Part shown: positions 57,999 to 64,000 of the stretch, piece by piece
How positions within the stretch are numbered: the stretch's first letter is position 1
Layout: each line of letters opens with the position of its first letter
From: Gnetum montanum
Lineage: Eukaryota > Streptophyta > Gnetopsida > Gnetales > Gnetaceae
Length of the DNA stretch: 64,000 nt
Direction of reading: 5' to 3'
NCBI GenBank assembly: GCA_015680685.1
Contig: MNCI01000900.1
Span: 412,087 to 476,086 of the forward strand
Notes under the pieces: generated by a model
Database searches by the model: none
The model's input: the letters and a program-made list of their open reading frames with translations, nothing else
Told to the model about the DNA's origin: nothing
Position numbers and translations under genes: made by a program

Positions 57999-60382
57999 TA
58001 AAACACCATCAATTTTGTGACTCTCACAATTCAGCATAGTCCCAAAAATTGGGCAAGGATCTCTACAAGCATGGTGTCATGCTGGACTGTGCAGAAAACA
58101 TGGTACCCCAGAAGTCCTAATGCATGCAAAGCTGCTTTTGAGCTTGCCTGCCACCTTTTGCAAGACAGTCAACACAACACCCAGCCATGAAGTCAGTTTG
58201 CATAAAAAAGGCACTAGGGGTAGACCATACATTCCAGAAAATTTTCTATCTCCTAGGCTAACAAGCTTGCTACACTCTCTAGCTTGCCCAACCTAACACA
58301 TGACCTAGTTGACAGTCTACCCAGGGACCATGCTAGGAGTTTCTGAAAGTGTTTAGGATGGACTAAACAATTCAACAAGTTTTCTAACTACGAGACCTAT
58401 TATGCTACGGTACGCTGCATAGAGTAGCAGGCCATGTGGAGACTAATTAGGCACCAAAGAAGAAGTTGACAATGACTTAGCCCTCCAAGATACCTACCCT
58501 TCTTCATCCTTGAAGCCTGACATAGGAGAATGTCGCAAATTTCATCAAAAATCATCTCCATTTGAGTGCTATGCTATGATACACTACACCGCATAGCACA
58601 GTGTAGCAGGGTTTTGGTGTCACAATACTTCTGCTCATATTGTTTTGATGAAGTAAAAAAAATTGCCCATGCTTAGACCATCAAAAATGCTTATTCTGAT
58701 GTGACTCCAAGACATGACTGACATCCCATGACAAAAAATTTTCAAAGTGAATCAAAATTTAGGCCAAATTAGGTGCTATGTTGTGCTACACTACATAGCA
58801 TAGCATAGTGTAGCAAGGTTAGAATGCACGAAGGTCCTCTATAAAGTGGTTCTAGTAAAGCAATTGCAGTTGGCCATGCTCCGACCTCCAAGACTGCCTG
58901 TCCCAATTCACCCTCAGGTCCCAATCAAAGTTTCTTGACAAATCATTGTAGATCAAGCAAGGATTCATGTCAAACTAACTACTATGTTGTGCTACACTAC
59001 ATAGCGTAGCACAATGTAGTAAGGACACAAAGCCCAAAACTGTCCTAAAGATGAAATCTGCAGGTCCTAGGGCCTTTCAACATGAAAATTAGGGTTGCCA
59101 ATTGTTGAATTTGCTTCCCTAGCCAAGTCTCAGAGGGGTATTTTCAATTTTTGAACAAGATTTATCTCAAAACTAGTTGCTATGCTACACTACGCTATGC
59201 AGCGTAGCGTAGTGTAGCGTGTGGGTATTCACGCTACTCTGCTATGTTGAGTAGCATAAATAGCGTAAAAATTGCAAAGAAACATTAGCATGTCCCTAGC
59301 AACTCTAGAACTCATTAGTAACGATCATTTCTACTTTGACATCTCCTTGACAGACAAGATTAGTAGTTTTCTTTGTTTTGCACTCTCCTATTGATTCCCA
59401 AAGTTGTCCCTATGCTTGACCTTACTCGCAAGAGAAGGGAATACGTAGTCCTGGGACGTAGGGTTCACTTTACATTTTCTATAAAAACATGATAGTTCCT
59501 TGGATTCTGGCACATGCAATTTGAACAGTATGGTCACAACTTTGCAGGTTTCACTTCCAACCTCATCCCACTAAGCATAACACTACAGTGTAGCACATCA
59601 GTGTAACATTACAGTGTAGCACCGCATGAAAGCATAACACATCCACATTTGCACTCTGTGGGACCCAAGACACATCTCTCTCCCACTCTTAGCCTTATAA
59701 ATACTCCAACAAACAACATTCAAATGGTTGGCTTTTAAGGTTGGCTTTTTGACTTGGCTTTCTTGCGATTGGAGATTGGCATTTTGGCATTTGGCTTTCT
59801 GCCGATTGGCTTTGGCAAAGAGGTTGGCAAGAAAAATGTTGAGGAATAGAAAATCCCAATAGTAGCACTTCCAGGATCTCTCTTAACCTAGTAAGAATTG
59901 GATCATCAGTTCCTATTAGTAGGCCATTGGCAGTAGTCTAGGAGCCATGACCATACCATTACGTTGTAAGTTGTGCATGTCTAGTACTGCATACCAGTTG
60001 TACATCTTCTTCAGCCAAACAAAGATCAAATCCCATAATTTTGGGATGGTGCATTCTCTCACTTAATCTCATTTCATTTCATTTCACTATATTTTGCATC
60101 ATTGTGTATGGATTCACATTTATTGCTCAGTTATATACTTTGTTATGCTTTTACTATTCTATGTGCTACGATTTTCTTCGCTTTAATCTCCACACATAAC
60201 ATTTAAAAATCACTATTCATGAAAGGTTATTGTACACCATGTAAGTCCCTGTCTAATCAACTAGACCATTCAGGTCATCCCATTTCTACTTTCTCTAGCA
60301 CGACCTTCGCATGGATCTAGGGTTAGCCTGTACGCCCGGTAACCTCTCAGTGTTCCAGCCACTGACGTTTTTGGCCATAACA
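57999..60382 (+). repeat. E4 3' LTR
   Basis: Partner of 41236-43621, starting TAAAACACCATC (G to A in the terminal TG) and ending GGCCATAACA before ATTGG. By eye roughly one base in six or seven differs between the copies over the first 120 bases, with many transitions. Confidence 0.9.
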
Positions 60383-61926
60383 ATTGGGTCATCCTAGTAA
60401 AATTCCATCATGTGGACCATTTCATAGGGGGTGGTTTTCAGTTTATTAACCTCCTCAGTGAGCTTCTGAATGAGCTAGAATTCTTGGTCCAAACTTGGGG
60501 TAGGCATAGCGGGCTACACCGGTTGTGCTACCAATTGTGCTACTTGAGTAGCCCACAACCCCATTGTGGGCTATGCAACCATGTGAGATGCATGTTGCAT
60601 GTGTTTTTGCATGTACTACTATGTATGTTGTGCCATGGGCATAGAGGCTAGGGCCCACCATGTAGTTTTGGCTAGCATCATTATATGGAATGCCAAGGAG
60701 ATAGGTGAAATGTATGATGCCTGAGTTGATGGAGGCTGGGACATTTGCACAATGTGCACATAAGGTTGCATCAGCATCATGGATGTTGGTAGGAATGATT
60801 GTGAAGACTATGCAAACATCATGAAGAAGAGGGTGGTAGATGGTTCTGCACCTTGATGTGTGTGATGTATAAAGGAAGGGGTGACAGATGGTCCTACACC
60901 TTGATGCATGTGCACTTGATGACTTGCCACCATCGAGGTTGACCTAGGATGTCACAAAGGGGATGTAATCACTTGGAGAAAGGAAAATGATTGAGACTAT
61001 GGAAGGATGAAACTAGACATAGCTTATTGGAAAGAGGTGTAAAACAGATTCTCATTCTCTAAACAAGCCTCAAACTCATCCTTCCCATCAACTCATCCTA
61101 TGCATCTTGTAGGGGCTCCTCATAGTTAGTTGCTACATTGTACTCATTTAACTCACTCAGTCAAATGAGTTGGTCATGCATCCACTGAAAGATCTTAGTG
61201 AGCACAATGAAATCATTAGGGGTAGGGAAGTACTCCCTCCTATTCTAGTGTATGCTTTCATAACCTTGTTTAGCATTCATTTCTTGGTACTCTAGGGATA
61301 GACCTTCCCTATAGTTTTGTGTAAAGGAAGTTATATTTTTCATCACCAAGTACCATGTACTCAAGTGGTTGGTTACATATTTTGAAAGATTACCTCTTCA
61401 CCAAGGCAAACCCTCTGGCCCCAAGAAGATCAATTGTGATCTCCTACTAAATGGATCTAACAACAACTATTCTTAGGATAGAAGTTGAAGGCTGGTTAGG
61501 GTTCATGATGCTATGTGAAAAATGAAAGAGTTACAGATGCTAAAAAATGGCTAAGTAAGAAGATGCTGAAATTGCTAAAAATGGCTAAGTCTAAAAATGT
61601 TACTAAAAAATTAACTCTAGTGTGTTACACTTGCTATGTTGAGGTCTACTATGCTCTCACGTTGAGAGCCAGTTATGCTCCCCTGAGCACATAGATTTTT
61701 GGCTAAGTGACAAAGATACACTTTGGCTCTCATCTAACAGGCTTCCATGGAAATCAACAACTAGGTCCAATTTGCATCAATCAACTAATAGACAACTCCT
61801 ACACTAGCCTATGATCCAACTACTACCATGGTAAGTCAACAGGGGTGTTAATTCCATGATAGCCTAAAACTAGTAACAGAGGTATAGAGAGCATGCAGGA
61901 CTACCACTAAATGTAGAAGGAAATGA
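60383..61926 (-). pseudogene. E3 gag N-terminal part
   Basis: It begins at the right ATTGG target copy of E4 and reads leftward. The reading KIFQWMHDQLI (about 61190), then YNVATNYEEPLQDA, corresponds to KYQWVLNQLV and HYEEPFED of the E4 gag. A Met/Pro/His-rich linker follows towards 60400. It continues at 41230 on the other side of E4. No start codon could be fixed. Confidence 0.6.
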
Positions 61927-61928
61927 CA

Positions 61929-61949
61929 CGTCCCTCCTTCTAGCACTAG
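61929..61949 (-). promoter_or_regulatory. E3 primer binding site
   Basis: The element strand reads CTAGTGCTAGAAGGAGGGAC just after the LTR. Same type as E4 (TTGGTGCTAGAAGGAGGGC). Confidence 0.65.
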
Positions 61950-61954
61950 AAAAC

Positions 61955-63619
61955 TATAGTGATCAAAAATGTTGGTGGCTAAAATGATCACGTTGAGGGT
62001 TCACAACCATGGTGTAGCCCTAACCCTACCCTCATCTGAAGGGTCATCACTAGAAGGGAAAAATGGAGGCAAAGTGCCCAAGAAAATATTATCTATCAAA
62101 TTGGGACTTACAAAGTGTTTTGATGAACAAGTGCTAGGGGTTTGCACAATGTTTTTGATGGTACTAAGACCAACTAAGCTTAACTGTAGCTAGGTCTCCC
62201 AGTGCAAAAATGATGATGTAAGTAGTCAAATGCATGCAAAATAGTGAAAAATGTGAGTGTAATGCTAAATGCCAAAGAAAATGCTTGAAAATGCAAAGGA
62301 TTTTGAGAGAGGGAGAATGACATCACCCCAAATGGGAGGAGCATAACAACTACACAAGAGAGCTAAGGTGGTATGTGGTGTATAGATGGGCACAATAGGA
62401 AATGTAGTCACAGTCTCTAGTTTCTCTGAGCTATGGAAACTGATGTATGTTGTGAAGTCTATGCTTGTTGGATTGGTTTTCATGGTGTCCTATGGATGGT
62501 GGTGTGCTATGGTGTTGCTAAGGTGCTAAGCACTCTAGGGTGCAGCGTGCCTAGTTTGTGTTAGGTTTGCTAGCTGAATGTTTTAAAATTCCAACTGTTA
62601 AATGAAATTTCCAACCAAATTCCTCAAAATGCCAACCCCTATAATGTGAAACACAAGGGTATTTATAGGGTTAGGGTCGATGTAAAGTGTAGATTAGGTA
62701 CCACGTGGCAAAGGGTAGTTGATGCTACGCTGACCCAACTACACTTCCTTTGCAGCAACTAGTGCTACACACTAGTGTGCTTCAATGGACCCTGAGAGAC
62801 TTTTGGACTATGACTACACTACCAATATTACATGTTCCAAAGTTGAAAAGACCACAATGTACCTAAAAATAATGCAAAATAGTGCAATTTGGAGGCTATG
62901 CTCTAGGACTATGCTCTCCCCTCTTTCAAGTGGAGTTGGTCATAGGTACAATTTTGGGACATAAGGGGTGCAACAGAAATCCAAATTACTAATCTTGCTT
63001 GCTAGAGGAGTGTCAAAGCTAAGATGAAGGTTAGTGGTGAGCTATGGAAGCTTTTGGAGGCTATCCTACATTGCTACACTAGCTATACTCTAGAGCGTAG
63101 CCCAATAGCTAGGAAAATTCTATAAAAATTAAAGTCCAGTGTTGGCTACACTCTGGAGTGTAATAGGAAAAGTGAGATCATAGCACTAACACTTGGAAAA
63201 AAATTGGCAAAACTTGTAGTCTTCATCTAGGCTATGATCTTAAGCGTAACAAGAAGAGTAGCCTCAAGAGTTAGAAAATCTACTAAAATTTTTCGTCCAT
63301 GGTGAGCTAGGTTGATGGCTTCTAGCTTGACAGTTAGGCAAACTAGCCACTAAAGTGCATGGTACATTGGCTATGCTCTGAAGTGTAGTAGGGAGAATGG
63401 GAGTGTAGCACAAGACTTAGAAAACATTTTTGTAACTACTATCAACACTTCAAAAATTTTGCAAATCTAGGTCTTTGCTGCATGCTACATTGACTATGCT
63501 TTAAAGCATAGTCCCAACAGTGGAAGCATGGGCTAAACACTTAGAAAAAATTTACCTCATGTTGACACTTAGACAAATTTTCTGTTGAGGTGCTATCACT
63601 TGAATTTGGTGGTGTTTCA
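61955..63619 (-). repeat. E3 LTR, right copy (5' in its own orientation)
   Basis: The plus strand begins TATAGTGATCAAAAATGTTG (left copy TGTAGCGACCAAAAATGTTG) and ends GGTGGTGTTTCA. ATGTT follows. It contains decayed copies of the LTR palindromes and a perfect 22-base one at 63492-63513. Confidence 0.9.
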
Positions 63620-64000
63620 ATGTTGTGATTGTTAACATCTAGTTTCTATTCTTTAATTTTGATGTCTAATGACTATGACATGGCTTAGTTTTCATGGAAT
63701 AGGTAGTGAGTCCACATCATCTGCAAATCCAAAAAACTCTATGGTTTTCCTTATTTTTGGAATTTGGGCTCCCTTCCATTAAAGAAACTTTTAATCAATT
63801 GGTAACCCTAGTATTTCCAAAATTAGGAAGGATTCAAAGGTTTATAGAGGATGTGACTTCAAGGGGACTCAATACTTTTTGTACTCTTCTACTTTCTTGA
63901 GTGCCTAAGTGTTTTTCATGAACTTCTAACTATTCCATTTCAACCACTACTAATAAGTCAAATAAAGTCTTTGCATGGTGTGGTTTCCATCCAAAAATTC
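63620..64000 (+). other. E2 post-pol untranslated region, right part
   Basis: ATGTT (63620-63624) is the right target copy of E3. Beyond it the DNA aligns with E1 from about 8490 on, clearest at GATGTGACTTCAAGGGGACT (63848-63867) and the CATGGTGTGGTTTCCATCCA near the window end. This shows that E2 encloses E3. Confidence 0.7.

Larger units (their letters stand above)
41236..60382 (+). mobile_element. E4: Tat-lineage Ty3/gypsy element nested in E3
   Basis: LTRs 41236-43621 and 57999-60382 lie between perfect ATTGG copies (41231-41235, 60383-60387) inside the E3 gag. The order is LTR, primer site, gag, protease, array, antisense aORF1, array, RT, RNase H, second RNase H, integrase, array, antisense aORF2, polypurine tract, LTR: the same architecture as E3, on the opposite strand. 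The genes have stops throughout. It is the youngest layer of the nest. Confidence 0.9.
24608..63619 (-). mobile_element. E3: Tat-lineage Ty3/gypsy element (minus strand), interrupted by E4
   Basis: LTRs 24608-26262 and 61955-63619 are flanked by perfect ATGTT target copies (24603-24607, 63620-63624). On the minus strand the order is LTR, primer site (61929-61949), gag (split by E4), protease, antisense gene aORF1, RT-RNase H with a second archaeal-type RNase H, integrase, antisense aORF2, polypurine tract, LTR. The second RNase H (TNNVVEYEGL) is a hallmark of the Tat lineage (Ogre, Retand and relatives). Without E4 the element is about 19.9 kb. All genes are broken. Confidence 0.9.
17048..64000 (+). 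mobile_element. E2: Athila-type Ty3/gypsy element, 3' end beyond the window
   Basis: The 5' LTR, tRNA-Asp-type primer site, gag, protease, RT-RNase H and integrase run in order from 17048 to about 24276. The post-integrase untranslated region is split by E3 at 24607 and resumes at 63620 up to the window end. There it aligns with the E1 3' region (63853-63996 with 8690-8850). The 3' LTR must lie outside. The gag is homologous to that of E1 and the RT has the Athila-like preamble ELKPLPAKMEYAFL. Stops and frameshifts occur in every domain. Confidence 0.8.

Noticed and set aside
57718-58020. Open frame of 100 codons before the E4 3' LTR as a gene
   Set aside because: It crosses the polypurine tract into the LTR. 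Similarity with E3 there is explained by conserved priming sequences.

Overview
This is nuclear DNA of a plant with a large, repeat-filled genome. It is AT-rich and depleted of CpG. Every recognisable gene is a transposable-element gene or a broken copy of one, apart from two fragments of host genes (ABCB transporter and HSP70) carried inside an element. I see no intact host gene, no rRNA and no intact tRNA gene. A gymnosperm or another large-genome seed plant fits, but the species is inference.

Layout. (1) 1-1126: AT-rich DNA with a tRNA-like relic and a TATA-bearing stretch. (2) E1, 1127-11330, + strand: an Athila-type Ty3/gypsy element with two LTRs, a tRNA-Asp-type primer site and gag but no pol. 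Its gag is split by E6 (2995-6685), an insertion carrying ABCB and HSP70 fragments. (3) 11331-17047: old, barely readable DNA holding E5 (12030-15426), a short element with a methionine-type primer site on the minus strand. (4) E2, from about 17048 to beyond the window, + strand: an Athila-type element with LTR, gag, protease, RT-RNase H and integrase, all decayed. (5) E3, 24608-63619, minus strand: a Tat-lineage element inserted in the 3' untranslated part of E2, with a perfect ATGTT target duplication. (6) E4, 41236-60382, + strand: a second Tat-lineage element inserted in the gag of E3, with a perfect ATTGG duplication. After 63624 the 3' region of E2 resumes. Insertion order was E2, then E3, then E4.

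The most interesting structure is shared by E3 and E4. Both carry, between protease and reverse transcriptase, a 3.5 kb multi-exon gene on the strand opposite to gag-pol (aORF1). Two of its introns lie at matching places. Both have a second antisense coding-like block after integrase (aORF2). Short tandem arrays with a core like CCTTAAACTAGCA mark the same three module borders in both elements. Upstream of aORF1 lies a cluster of short palindromes of the same type as in that element's own LTRs. A splice-acceptor-like site precedes the RT exon, so aORF1 may sit inside an Ogre-type intron. All the modules have frameshifts and stops, so these copies are probably dead, but the agreement between two separately inserted elements shows that the arrangement belonged to their family.

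All coordinates come from reading the sequence by eye. LTR ends with target duplications are good to the base; domain borders are good to a few tens of bases.
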